A stretch of 64,000 nucleotides of DNA from Vandiemenella viatica. Its lineage: Eukaryota; Arthropoda; Insecta; Orthoptera; Morabidae. The notes beneath the pieces are model-generated. The model was not told the DNA's origin, did not search any database, and was given only the letters and a program-made list of their open reading frames with translations. This document shows, piece after piece, positions 1-10,600 of this stretch. Position numbers and translations under genes: made by a program. Location: the NCBI GenBank assembly GCA_031002005.1, contig CM061914.1, positions 15,672,148-15,736,147 on the forward strand. The letters are read 5' to 3'. Within the stretch, counting starts at the first letter, position 1. Every line of letters starts with the position of its first letter.

Positions 1-344
1 TGGCGTGGAGGAGGGACGACACATTGTCAAGGACAAGATCAAATCTTGTAAGATGTGCAACAATGAAAAAGTTGCCAAAGTGATGTAAAACACACATTCC
101 TGTGAAATTTTATCTCAATCAATGTAAATGTGGTAGGTCTACGAAGGTGTCACATGGATACATCGAAATTATACAGGTTCCATTTACACAATTTTGGTTG
201 TTGAAACCTAAAAAAGAAGGATGAATAGAAATCTATCCAACAATTATATCAGTTCTCCAAACGTTCTAAAACTGGGAAAGAGCGAAACGAGCCTCATGCA
301 ATCGGTATTACACACTGTAATGAGATAATGTGATATGTCAAATG
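1..344. other. Unassigned sequence
   Basis: No coding or repeat feature recognised; AT-rich flank of the minisatellite. Confidence 0.5.
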
Positions 345-1840
345 CACCACTCACGCTGCTGGTGGTGCTACTGCTCTACACCACTCACGCTGCTGGTGGT
401 GCTACTGCTCTACACCACTCACGCTGCTGGTGGTGCTACTGCTCTACACCACTCACGCTGCTGGTGGTGCTACTGCTCTACACCACTCACGCTGCTGGTG
501 GTGCTACTGCTCTACACCACTCACGCTGCTGGTGGTGCTACTGCTCTACACCACTCACGCTGCTGGTGGTGCTACTGCTCTACACCACTCACGCTGCTGG
601 TGGTGCTACTGCTCTACACCACTCACGCTGCTGGTGGTGCTACTGCTCTACACCACTCACGCTGCTGGTGGTGCTACTGCTCTACACCACTCACGCTGCT
701 GGTGGTGCTACTGCTCTACACCACTCACGCTGCTGGTGGTGCTACTGCTCTACACCACTCACGCTGCTGGTGGTGCTACTGCTCTACACCACTCACGCTG
801 CTGGTGGTGCTACTGCTCTACACCACTCACGCTGCTGGTGGTGCTACTGCTCTACACCACTCACACTGCTGGTGGTGCTACTGCTCTACACCACTCACGC
901 TGCTGGTGGTGCTACTGCTCTACACCACTCACGCTGCTGGTGGTGCTACTGCTCTACACCACTCACGCTGCTGGTGGTGCTACTGCTCTACACCACTCAC
1001 GCTGCTGGTGGTGCTACTGCTCTACACCACTCACGCTGCTGGTGGTGCTACTGCTCTACACCACTCACGCTGCTGGTGGTGCTACTGCTCTACACCACTC
1101 ACGCTGCTGGTGGTGCTACTGCTCTACACCACTCACGCTGCTGGTGGTGCTACTGCTCTACACCACTCACGCTGCTGGTGGTGCTACTGCTCTACACCAC
1201 TCACGCTGCTGGTGGTGCTACTGCTCTACACCACTCACGCTGCTGGTGGTGCTACTGCTCTACACCACTCACGCTGCTGGTGGTGCTACTGCTCTACACC
1301 ACTCACGCTGCTGGTGGTGCTACTGCTCTACACCACTCACGCTGCTGGTGGTGCTACTGCTCTACACCACTCACGCTGCTGGTGGTGCTACTGCTCTACA
1401 CCACTCACGCTGCTGGTGGTGCTACTGCTCTACACCACTCACGCTGCTGGTGGTGCTACTGCTCTACACCACTCACGCTGCTGGTGGTGCTACTGCTCTA
1501 CACCACTCACGCTGCTGGTGGTGCTACTGCTCTACACCACTCACGCTGCTGGTGGTGCTACTGCTCTACACCACTCACGCTGCTGGTGGTGCTACTGCTC
1601 TACACCACTCACACTGCTGGTGGTGCTACTGCTCTACACCACTCACGCTGCTGGTGGTGCTACTGCTCTACACCACTCACGCTGCTGGTGGTGCTACTGC
1701 TCTACACCACTCACGCTGCTGGTGGTGCTACTGCTCTACACCACTCACGCTGCTGGTGGTGCTACTGCTCTACACCACTCACGCTGCTGGTGGTGCTACT
1801 GCTCTACACCACTCACGCTGCTGGTGGTGCTACTGCTCTA
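345..1840. repeat. 34-bp minisatellite, exactly 44 units
   Basis: A head-to-tail array of a 34-bp unit beginning CACCACTCACGCTGCTGGTG fills 1496 bp, which is 44 x 34 exactly. The units are identical except two that carry the same G-to-A change, at 865 and at 1613. Because 34 is not a multiple of three and the unit has no stop codon, all three forward frames stay open across the array. The long reading frames here are therefore artefacts of the repeat and not genes. Confidence 0.97.
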
Positions 1841-2425
1841 CAGCGGTCTGATTCTGTCCGCAAAACTGGATCTCCTAAGTCGTCAATGTCGACATCGCCT
1901 TCCTCTTCCATTACACTATTGTTCAACTCATCCCCATCATATAGTTTCTCAGTGTATTCCTTCCATCGGTTGTGCCTTCTCCTCTCACTCATCAGCTCCA
2001 AAATTTCTCCTGTGATTCAAGTTTTTTGGGCAGCTTAATGTTTCATCACCAACTTTCAATTAGTTCTCTCTTCAATGTCTTCATCCTCAGTTGAGCTTCT
2101 TTGAGAGTTAATTCTTAAAATCCAATTCTACCATTTCTGCAGATTTTTCTCTCATGTTAGATTGTTTTAGTTTATTCACTTCCAGTCTGTTCTGCTGATA
2201 TTGCTTCCTTATTCGCTTGAATTTCACTCTGCACTTCATTATTATCACATTATGGTAAAAGCCTATGTCTACTCCTGGGTACACTTTGCAGTTTAGAACT
2301 GGATTCCCGAATATCTGTTTGACCATTATAGAATCTAGCTGAATCTGAGGATACGGTCGACAAAAGTCGAAGAAGTTTGAATATTGTTCCCTGGTACCAG
2401 CTTTTTGTGGAACACCAGGTAACAA
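1841..2425 (-). pseudogene. RTE-type LINE fragment, truncated
   Basis: On the minus strand the segment encodes the end of an RTE endonuclease domain and the linker before the reverse transcriptase. It is collinear with the RTE LINE at 59560-60260 of this window. Shared blocks include the region around FKRIRKQYQQNRLEVNKLKQ and the acidic GDVDIDDLGDPVL block. About 250 bp present in the other copy is missing between the basic ERRR block and NRWKEYTEKLY, and several frameshifts are present. The fragment stops abruptly where the minisatellite begins. Confidence 0.85.
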
Positions 2426-2557
2426 AAACGATGCAAAACAGGCGACAATAACGACAGGTGATGTCTTTACTCTCCAGTAAAACTTGTAGCTTTCTATATA
2501 CCTATACCCCTTTTTTTTTCTCTTGACTCATGTTTTACTTGAATAGAATTCCCTAGA

Positions 2558-2950
2558 AAATAGAGGGTGATTCACCTGGGATTTCCAGACTTTTATTATG
2601 CAGATACAGCAAGAACGGCCATGTCTGTAAATTCAGAATCTCTGCAAGTTTCAGTTTATAACAGGTGCCTTGGCTTATTGCCTGATTTAGCCACTACAGT
2701 ACAGTCAAGACAGTTGTGTGTAGTAATGGTTCCGGTTTCCGAATTTGTTAAATGTGAATCAGTTGTGGTGGTGCAACGGAAATTTCATACGATATATCAA
2801 ACAGAACTATCAGTGTATGTCACACCACATTTAAGTAAACGGCAACACCAACAGGCCGACCAGAACTTCAATGCAGGATTGATGAATGTCTTATTTTACC
2901 AAAGGTTTACATGTCAACCACCCGTAAGGTACATCAGAAACTTGTAAAAA
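2558..2950 (+). pseudogene. Possible mariner N-terminal (DUF4817-like) relic
   Basis: An open frame at 2567-2947 contains FVKCESVVVVQRKFHTIYQT, which resembles the helix-turn-helix start of DUF4817-containing mariner transposases. The bases just before it (AGGGTGATTCACCTGG) resemble the mariner-like terminus TACAGGGTGAGTCACAGG at 3044. The rest of the frame is not recognisable and no catalytic motif is present. It could equally be a chance open frame. Confidence 0.35.
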
Positions 2951-3131
2951 TTATGTGTATATAGATGTGATCATTTCTGCTACATCTGTCATAGCCAGTG
3001 CACAATAAATGGCCGAAATTCTGGAGACTTATGAATCACCATGTACAGGGTGAGTCACAGGAATCTTCCGCATTTGAAAGAGGTATGTATAAACACAAAG
3101 CGAGATGCAATGATTTTTTGTTTGTTTGTTA

Positions 3132-4325
3132 CACAGTCCAGTCACATTAATGCGACCACCTCTCAAAACAAGAATAACCACCTTTGGCAGGGCGGACCGC
3201 TGCGAGGCGTGCAGGAAGAGAGTCAATTATTTTTCTGAAGGTGTTCACTGGGATGATGAGCCATGCCGACTCCAGTGCCGTGGCCAGCTGTGCTAGATTA
3301 CGCGGTTGAGGATCCATGGCGCGAACAACCCGATCGAGGTGGTCCCACAGATTCTCGATTGGGTTAAAATCCGGTGAGTTTGCTGGCCAGGGGAGTAAGG
3401 TAAACTCATCCTGGTGCTCTTCGAACCACACACATACACTGCCAGCTGTATGACACCTCGCATTGTCCTGCTGGTAGATGCCATCATTCTGAAGAAAAAT
3501 TGTTCGCATGTAGGGTGGACATGGTCCGCAAGGACAGATACGTACTTGTGCTGATCCATCGTGCCTTCCACAATGATGAGTTCACCCAGTGAATGCCAGG
3601 AAAACATTCCCCAGACCATAATGCTCACTCCTCCACCCTGGATCCTTCCGGCAATTGTAGCAGGGTGTTTGCTTTCAGACGTTTCACGCCGTATGCGCCA
3701 ACGTCCATCTTTCCGATGGAGCATAAAACGTGATACGTCGGATAAAGTCACCTGTCGCCACTCTGTGGACGTCCAGTTGCCGTACTGGCGTGGAAATTCC
3801 AGTCTTCGTCGCCGATGAACAGCAGTCAGCATAGGTGCATTAACCATGCGTCTGCTGCAGAGGCCCATGCGCAACAACGTTCGCTGAACCGTTGTTGAGG
3901 ATACACTGGTTCAACTGGGTGGTCAGTTGCTCAACAGTTGCACGTCTATTTGCCCGAACGCATCTCGTAGCCTTCGTTCACCTCTGTCATCTATAGCCCG
4001 TGGTGCACCACATGTTCCACGCCGCTTATTTTAAATAGTGCCATTTTGTCATGCACGGTATACTTTCACCACGGCGGCAAGTGAACAGTCCATAAATTAG
4101 CCGTTTCCCGAAATGCTTCCTTAGTCCGAAAGCCAATAATCGTGCCCTTTTGGACGTCGGATAAATCGCTACATTTCTGCATTACGCCAACGATTGAAAT
4201 GCTTTCCTAGGACATCCTTTATATACACTACACTGTAACGTGCTACCACCTGCCTTCTGGTGATTGGTTATTTCACGTTGAAGTTGAAAGTAGGTGGTGG
4301 TCACATTTATGTGACTGGACCTGTG
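3132..4325 (-). mobile_element. Tc1-like DNA transposon with TIRs and TA duplication
   Basis: The left end reads CACAGTCCAGTCACATTAAT. The reverse complement of the right end reads CACAGGTCCAGTCACATAAA. These are imperfect terminal inverted repeats flanked by TA at 3130-3131 and 4326-4327, the target duplication expected for the Tc1/mariner superfamily. The element is about 1.19 kb and carries one broken transposase gene on the minus strand. Confidence 0.9.
3147..4182 (-). pseudogene. Tc1-like transposase, frameshifted
   Basis: The probable start codon is at 4182 (MQKCSDLSDVQKGTIIGFR), beginning the usual N-terminal helix-turn-helix, which soon breaks. The catalytic region is readable in two overlapping frames. 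One frame (about 3877-3520) holds VSIMVWGMFSW. The other (3509-3147) holds YQQDNARCHTA and WPANSPDFNPIENLWD. The spacing between the Asp of QQDNA and the Glu of PIENLW is 36 residues by my count, so the copy looks DD36E-like rather than classical DD34E. At least two frameshifts make it non-functional. Confidence 0.88.
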
Positions 4326-4389
4326 TATTTGAAAGTATAAAGAATGCAGTTTTAATTTACTTGGTTTTGAAAATATGATATTGTAAATG

Positions 4390-5150
4390 TCCACCTCCAT
4401 TGTCCAAACACTGAACGGTCCGGGAAGTTTTCCACGACTCTGCGTTCGTACTCATTCTTCAGTGAGTGTAACCTTCAGTTCATCAATAGTTTCATGGGAC
4501 GACGCGGGAATTACTTTCCCTCGAGGTAACCCAGGGAAAAAAATGTATGTGGTTTAATCAGGCGATCTGGAGGGCCACCCAATGTCATCTCGGTGATAGC
4601 GATAAGATGATCGTATCGAACGACGCGACGTATGGGCCCGTAGCACCATCTTGTTGGAACCAATGTTGTCATTGTCGAGTATGTAAGAAGTCACTGTTAC
4701 AAGTTTCACCAACTTCTTCGCAAAAGTTGGGACCCCAGGCACTAAAATCTGCAACAGCGGACCACACTGTCCCTCGAGGGCTGTGGAGTGGTCGTTAGTG
4801 AAGGTTCCGAGGATTATCCTGATCCCAGTATCAGGCAGTTTGTATATTTACAGTTCCTGCCAGGTGACAGGGGGCCTCGTCACTACAGATCAAAGCAGAA
4901 AGAGGGATATTCTGCAGAATGTCGCAGCACAATTTGTTCGTGTGTCTCAGTTAAGTCTTGCACTACCTGCATCTTGTATGGGTGCAATTTAAGGTCTCTA
5001 TGGACGATTCTTCTGACACTACTAGCAGATAACCCAAGTGCAGCGGCGTGTTTACGAACAGAACGCTGGGAATATTGTCGAATTGAAACCCGCGCTCTAT
5101 GCAGGTTTTCCGTTGACGTCCTAATTCGGTCTGGTGGTTTTCTTTTTAAT
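4390..5150 (-). pseudogene. Mariner-superfamily transposase relic
   Basis: Minus-strand translation in shifting frames gives an N-terminal DNA-binding part (about 5100-4930, with SASSVRRIVHRDLKLHPYK). The centre has decayed. The C-terminal catalytic part is near 4585-4560 (IGWPSRSPD), followed by SLGYLEGK near 4515. The architecture matches DUF4817-type mariner transposases such as the one at 18964-20095. Stops and frameshifts are frequent, and catalytic residues cannot be placed with certainty. Confidence 0.7.
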
Positions 5151-5228
5151 GCGGAAGATGTCTCTCCAAAATTAGATACCCAATTGCTAATTGTCGGTGC
5201 AGTGGGAATGGTCTGCTGCTGTACTGAC

Positions 5229-5367
5229 CTTGGCAGACAGCACGCCGGGCTCCGCCGCGAGACGGGCCTCGATGCTGCGGACGCACGACTGGCACGTCAT
5301 GCCCTCCACGCGCAGGCCGACTCTGCGCGTCTCCGCGGGCGCGAAGCCCAGGTTGTCCATCGCCACG
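5229..5367 (-). CDS. ATP7: Copper-transporting P-type ATPase (ATP7-like), one internal exon
   Basis: The exon is 139 bp: a TTCCAG acceptor precedes 5367 and a GTCAGT donor follows 5229 (AAG|GTCAGT). It opens with one base completing a split codon and encodes 46 residues, ending in phase 0. The protein contains GMTCQSCVRSIEARL, the GMTCxxC metal-binding loop and first helix of a heavy-metal-associated domain. ATP7-type copper ATPases carry several such domains in the cytosolic N-terminus, where they pass Cu(I) to the pump. The exon is GC-rich, uninterrupted and unlike its AT-rich surroundings, as expected for a selected host gene. No neighbouring exon is visible. Another HMA protein is possible, but tandem-HMA ATP7 is the best fit. 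Confidence 0.8.
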
Positions 5368-5764
5368 CTGGAACAAAGCGACTGGTGAGCGACTGGAATT
5401 CGGATCACCACTCCGACACCAATATACTTCTAGTTTAGTAATAGTAGCAGTGACACAAGTATAAAGTGACATGGTGAAGTATTAAAAATTCCAACCATAA
5501 AGTGGACAGGAAACTGCAAATACCATAAAATTAGAAACCTGTAACAAACCAATTATAACAATGGACTGGTGGTGAAATGCGGCAAGTTTAGAAACCTATA
5601 ATATATTATAACAGCGAAACAATCGTACGTATCGTGCCAACAAGCAAAGACTGTACAGATATTGCCAAATGAATACATAGCAAAAATTGAAATTACTCAT
5701 GTGTTAAAGTATCAGATGTAAAACTGTTGTGTTAAATTAAGACCTATTTTAGTTTCCAGATAAT
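5368..5764. other. Intronic or intergenic sequence, nothing recognised
   Basis: AT-rich, no motif recognised; probably intron of the ATP7-like gene on the minus strand. Confidence 0.5.
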
Positions 5765-6764
5765 NNNNNNNNNNNNNNNNNNNNNNNNNNNNNNNNNNNN
5801 NNNNNNNNNNNNNNNNNNNNNNNNNNNNNNNNNNNNNNNNNNNNNNNNNNNNNNNNNNNNNNNNNNNNNNNNNNNNNNNNNNNNNNNNNNNNNNNNNNNN
5901 NNNNNNNNNNNNNNNNNNNNNNNNNNNNNNNNNNNNNNNNNNNNNNNNNNNNNNNNNNNNNNNNNNNNNNNNNNNNNNNNNNNNNNNNNNNNNNNNNNNN
6001 NNNNNNNNNNNNNNNNNNNNNNNNNNNNNNNNNNNNNNNNNNNNNNNNNNNNNNNNNNNNNNNNNNNNNNNNNNNNNNNNNNNNNNNNNNNNNNNNNNNN
6101 NNNNNNNNNNNNNNNNNNNNNNNNNNNNNNNNNNNNNNNNNNNNNNNNNNNNNNNNNNNNNNNNNNNNNNNNNNNNNNNNNNNNNNNNNNNNNNNNNNNN
6201 NNNNNNNNNNNNNNNNNNNNNNNNNNNNNNNNNNNNNNNNNNNNNNNNNNNNNNNNNNNNNNNNNNNNNNNNNNNNNNNNNNNNNNNNNNNNNNNNNNNN
6301 NNNNNNNNNNNNNNNNNNNNNNNNNNNNNNNNNNNNNNNNNNNNNNNNNNNNNNNNNNNNNNNNNNNNNNNNNNNNNNNNNNNNNNNNNNNNNNNNNNNN
6401 NNNNNNNNNNNNNNNNNNNNNNNNNNNNNNNNNNNNNNNNNNNNNNNNNNNNNNNNNNNNNNNNNNNNNNNNNNNNNNNNNNNNNNNNNNNNNNNNNNNN
6501 NNNNNNNNNNNNNNNNNNNNNNNNNNNNNNNNNNNNNNNNNNNNNNNNNNNNNNNNNNNNNNNNNNNNNNNNNNNNNNNNNNNNNNNNNNNNNNNNNNNN
6601 NNNNNNNNNNNNNNNNNNNNNNNNNNNNNNNNNNNNNNNNNNNNNNNNNNNNNNNNNNNNNNNNNNNNNNNNNNNNNNNNNNNNNNNNNNNNNNNNNNNN
6701 NNNNNNNNNNNNNNNNNNNNNNNNNNNNNNNNNNNNNNNNNNNNNNNNNNNNNNNNNNNNNNNN
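5765..6764. other. Assembly gap (1000 N)
   Basis: Exactly 1000 N, so the length is probably a placeholder. The Polinton fragment to the right starts inside a coding region, so more of that element may lie in the gap. Confidence 1.
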
Positions 6765-6765
6765 G

Positions 6766-6969
6766 TATAAAAACATAATCTCTAAGCTTGACCATCAGTC
6801 GGGTTCTGGTCTTCTCCCCATGAAGGAATATGTATACTGGGACGATCCGAACGAGCTCGTTGAAAGACTAAAATTACTTACCGCATCTGCATCAGCAGGA
6901 CATACGGCGCACTCCAACGAAATTTTATCCTTGATTGAAGAACTTCGTGAGAGAGACATCATCGTGTAA
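6766..6969 (+). pseudogene. C-terminal fragment of DUF8207-like Polinton protein
   Basis: An open frame from the gap edge to a TAA at 6967-6969, containing SKLDHQSGSGLLPMKEYVYW and ending ELRERDIIV. It matches the end of the gene at 37331-38042 in Polinton B almost residue for residue. As there, it lies directly upstream of the integrase start, one base apart. The family name DUF8207 is from memory; the function is unknown. The N-terminal part is lost in the gap. Confidence 0.8.
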
Positions 6970-6970
6970 C

Positions 6971-7635
6971 ATGGATCAAGTTGTGGCGGAACTCCATAAT
7001 CCGGCAAGAAGGAATTTCCAAGACGGCGTGTGATAATCAAAGGACTTGACGATCTGTGGCAAGCTGATATTGTAGAAATGATCCCATACTCACACAGTGG
7101 CTATAAGTATATACTGATGGTGATCGATACTTATTCAAAGTATGCATGGGCTCTACCTCTCAAGAACAAGACGGCTAGCGTGGTTACCGACGCTATGAAG
7201 AGGATACTAACTGGTGATCGTGTTCCTAAAAATTTACAGACCAACAACGGGAGTGAGTTTTACAAATCAAAGTTTAAGACGCTCATGACTAACTATGGCA
7301 TTAATCACTACTCAACATATACCCATCTGAAAGAATCAATAGTTGAGCGTCTCAACAGGACAATCAAGAATGCAATGTGGCAGGAATTCAGTAGACATGG
7401 TTCACATAGGTGGATTGAACTTCTTCCACAGTTAATGTCTGATTATAATAATAAGTGGCACAGCACCATCAAGATGAAACCGTGCGATGTTAAAGACAAC
7501 TCACTTCTTTCAACAGTGTACAGCCATATTAAGATGACTACTCATGCAAAATTCAAAGTTGGTGACCATATCAGAATTAGTAGATTTAAAGAAAAGTTTG
7601 AGGAAGGCTACTTGCCTAACTGGTCAACTGAAGTG
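6971..7635 (+). pseudogene. Polinton integrase (rve family), C-terminally truncated
   Basis: The start ATG at 6971 (MDQVVAELHNPARRNF) is followed by a frameshift near 7018, after which the retroviral-type integrase core is open. Visible are LWQADIVEM (first catalytic Asp), YILMVIDTYSKYAWALPL, LQTNNGSEFYKSKF and THLKESIVERLNRTIK (catalytic Glu). The position that should be the second catalytic Asp (TDNG in the family) is Asn here, so the enzyme is inactive by substitution as well as by frameshift. The frame runs into deleted sequence at 7635, so the C-terminal chromodomain-like part seen in Polinton B is absent. Confidence 0.92.
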
Positions 7636-10600
7636 GGCGGGGTCCAGGGTGTATTCCCCCAAACATACATCCCTAAATTTCTCAAACAGATCTGCAAGTA
7701 GCCGTACATCTGTGCCCATGTACAGACTTGCATATTCTTCTAAATCCTTGATCTGGAAAGTCCGCCACACTTGTGTCGCGTGCTCGTAATCTTCATCAGA
7801 AATTTCTGACTCCGACAACGAAATATAAAATTTTGACTTTGGAGGAAGCGTGGCCTCGGTGAGCTTATCCCACGAATCCATGTACTCGTAGGGGAAGATA
7901 CCCTTGCGTTTAAATAATTGGAACTTCTCGGGATCGGTGAAATAAGCACTTGTAATGCTCATGTCACCGTCGTCAAGGGTTCCAACCAGTTTGTCTAATG
8001 GGGCTTGCGTGAAACGGTACGAGTCCAGAAATCTTAAAGTGATTGAAGTATATTCAACCTTTTCAGAAAAAGAAATATATCGTTCTGTGTTTATGGGAAG
8101 CACATCCATCCCATCACCGTCGAGGTCGGATAAAGCCATAACTATAAAGTGAGCGTCATACCCAGAAAGGTTGTGAAAGAAAATGGGCAAGTACGTTGGA
8201 TTTTTAAACTGCAAATTGCAGTCATTATGTGCAGCCCCCCTAAATTTACCTGTGATATGACAATGATCGCGAACCTTGACAGTCCCCGGTTCAATGTCTT
8301 TCTCACAGATATGACACACCGTAGCAGAAACAAACTTTGCTTCTTGCTCATCTGTCATTACAAGAGAAATACACCTCTTCTAAATTTTATCGACTTCCTT
8401 GGCAAGCGCAACAAGTTGTTCCACAAGCCATTTCTCGGGATTTACGCCCGAGTAGGAGTCGAAACGCGACAGACTAGGCACGTCTGGACAAACGACCTGG
8501 TATGCGGCAGCGAAAGGGACATGTTTCTGGACTCTAGTAGAGTGAGAGGCGTTGGGTGGAGGACTGCATGAATCATAAGGCTCTAATAAACTTTCAAAGT
8601 CCGCGTAAACGACAACGGGTACACGCTGTTGGTGCACAAAATCCTTAAACTTTAAGGTTTTATCGTCGTCGCCGGGTAAATCAACTCTTACTGATTTAAC
8701 CCTTGAGCAATCGATTTCATGGCGTTCCAAGACATCTCTGCTACTGAAATGTTGCAGACATCTGTCACAAATTAACATTTCACCATTATGCTTGGATAAT
8801 GAAGAACTAACTAATGCCGACAAGTTGTGAATCCAACAATACTGGAATTTTCCAGTACCGTCAGTAATCATCAACATGTTTATGTGTTTACCGCATTTGT
8901 CTGCAGTGTGATGAAGGGCCCCGGAAACTACATGTTTACCATTATCTACATCCAGACCGAAAACATTTACTGAATAGTCTGGATTTTGCCTCTCGAATTT
9001 GGAAATGTCTGAGAGTTTTACTGGAAACTCAATACCTGAAAAATCGAAATGGTGGTTCTCAAAGGCTTCAATATAATTACTTACTCGTATCGCTTTTTTG
9101 TTTAGCGCATTTACTTGAGCAGCAAGAAGGGATCATAGAAAGCATAAGTCATCATCTCCGTTTTCCACATTGATAACGGCATTCTTTCTACGGATATCAG
9201 CTGGCAGAGCAACATAGGAAGACCCCCGATAAAATGGTTCGAATTTAGAAATGTTGATGTCGAGGGATATGATACTATCAAGAGTTTTGCCGCTGTCCCT
9301 TTCTTGAAATTCACACAATTTTACATTGAGCTCCGACTTCACATAGTTTTTATACCAATCAGACAGGGATGTGCTGCGCGTGACTTCACGCATTTTAGTA
9401 AAAAAACACATATGGACGGATTCGAAAGCGGCTTCCTTCTGAATTTTGTATGTTATAATCAGCCCCACCTGAACCTTTACGGACGGGGAGGTTTGACTAT
9501 CAACAATTTCGCGAAGTTTTTCAGTTACAAGATCATGGCAAGCATCAATGTATTTAATAGGATCAATATAATTTAATGAATTTAGAATGGTACCGGTATA
9601 AATTCTACGTTCAAAAGCACTTTCCCGGTCTTCAAGGATCAAGCGCGCTGCTGGCAACTCACCCCTGTTGCTGCATCGTTGTGGCTGCTAGATGGTAACG
9701 AACTATCATTAATAGCTGCTGGGTGACTGCTGCTGGATGCCTGGGTCGCCTGCCATGTCAATGTGCTAGCGACAGGCTGGCGTGGCGCCGGGGTCGGCCG
9801 CCATGTCGATGTGCTAGCGACGGGCTGGCGTGATGCCGGGGTCGGCCGCCACGATGACGTGCTAGCACCGGGCTGGTGTGAAGCAGGGGTCGGCTGCCAT
9901 GTCGATGGCGACAGGCTGGTGTGATGCCGGGGTCGGCCGCCACGATGATGTGCTGGCGACGGGCTGGCGTGATGCCGGAGTGGAGCGCCACGATGACGTG
10001 CTGGCGACAGGCTGGTGTGATGCTGGGGTCGGTTGCCATGTCGATGTGCTAGCACCGGGCTGGTATGATGCCGGGTTCGGCCGCCATGATGACGTGGTAG
10101 CGACGGGTCGACGAGGAGCAGCAGAAGGCACGCCATGACCTGCTGCCGTGGCTGGTGTTTCCCAGGGCCGCCACAGTGGTGGTGGGGCAGGATCATTCCT
10201 GTTGACGGCGGCAGGTTCATTCCTGATTGCGGCCGACCCCTGTATACCGGAACCTGAAACAGAAAAAAAGGGAAAATTTTAGTAACATTGAAAAATAAAT
10301 AAATATGTAAATAAAAATAATTATTCGAAGAAGTAGTATTGACTTACCAGTAACTCTATGGTTCCGGTGTATAGGTGAATCTCCTGCTCGTATCGGTGGT
10401 GTAGAAACATATTGCACCAGAGATTGCGCCGGTATTATCCATCCCTGTGATGATGGTGTCGGTGGTACACTGGATGATGGCAAGCTTTGAAATGATGACG
10501 CATGGCCATCTAAGCTCCTCTGTGATGAATCTGAAACAGAACAAGAAAATAGAATATTTATTAATATGAAATAAAAACAAAATTATGTAATATGAAAAAA

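Larger units (their letters stand above)
3044..5160 (-). mobile_element. Mariner-superfamily relic, interrupted by a Tc1-like element
   Basis: The right-hand terminus TACAGGGTGAGTCACAGG lies at 3044. Decayed transposase coding follows on the minus strand from 4390 to 5150. Between them the Tc1-like element 3132-4325 has inserted in the non-coding 3' part. The far terminus is not recognisable near 5160. Inferred order: the mariner is older, the Tc1 element younger. Confidence 0.65.

Noticed and set aside
330..2038. Three long overlapping open frames of up to 567 codons rich in Cys, Trp and Leu
   Set aside because: All are translations of the 34-bp minisatellite in its three frames; the start codons lie outside the repeat by chance and no domain is present.
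5712..6795. Open frames spanning the N run
   Set aside because: They consist of unknown bases; no sequence supports them.
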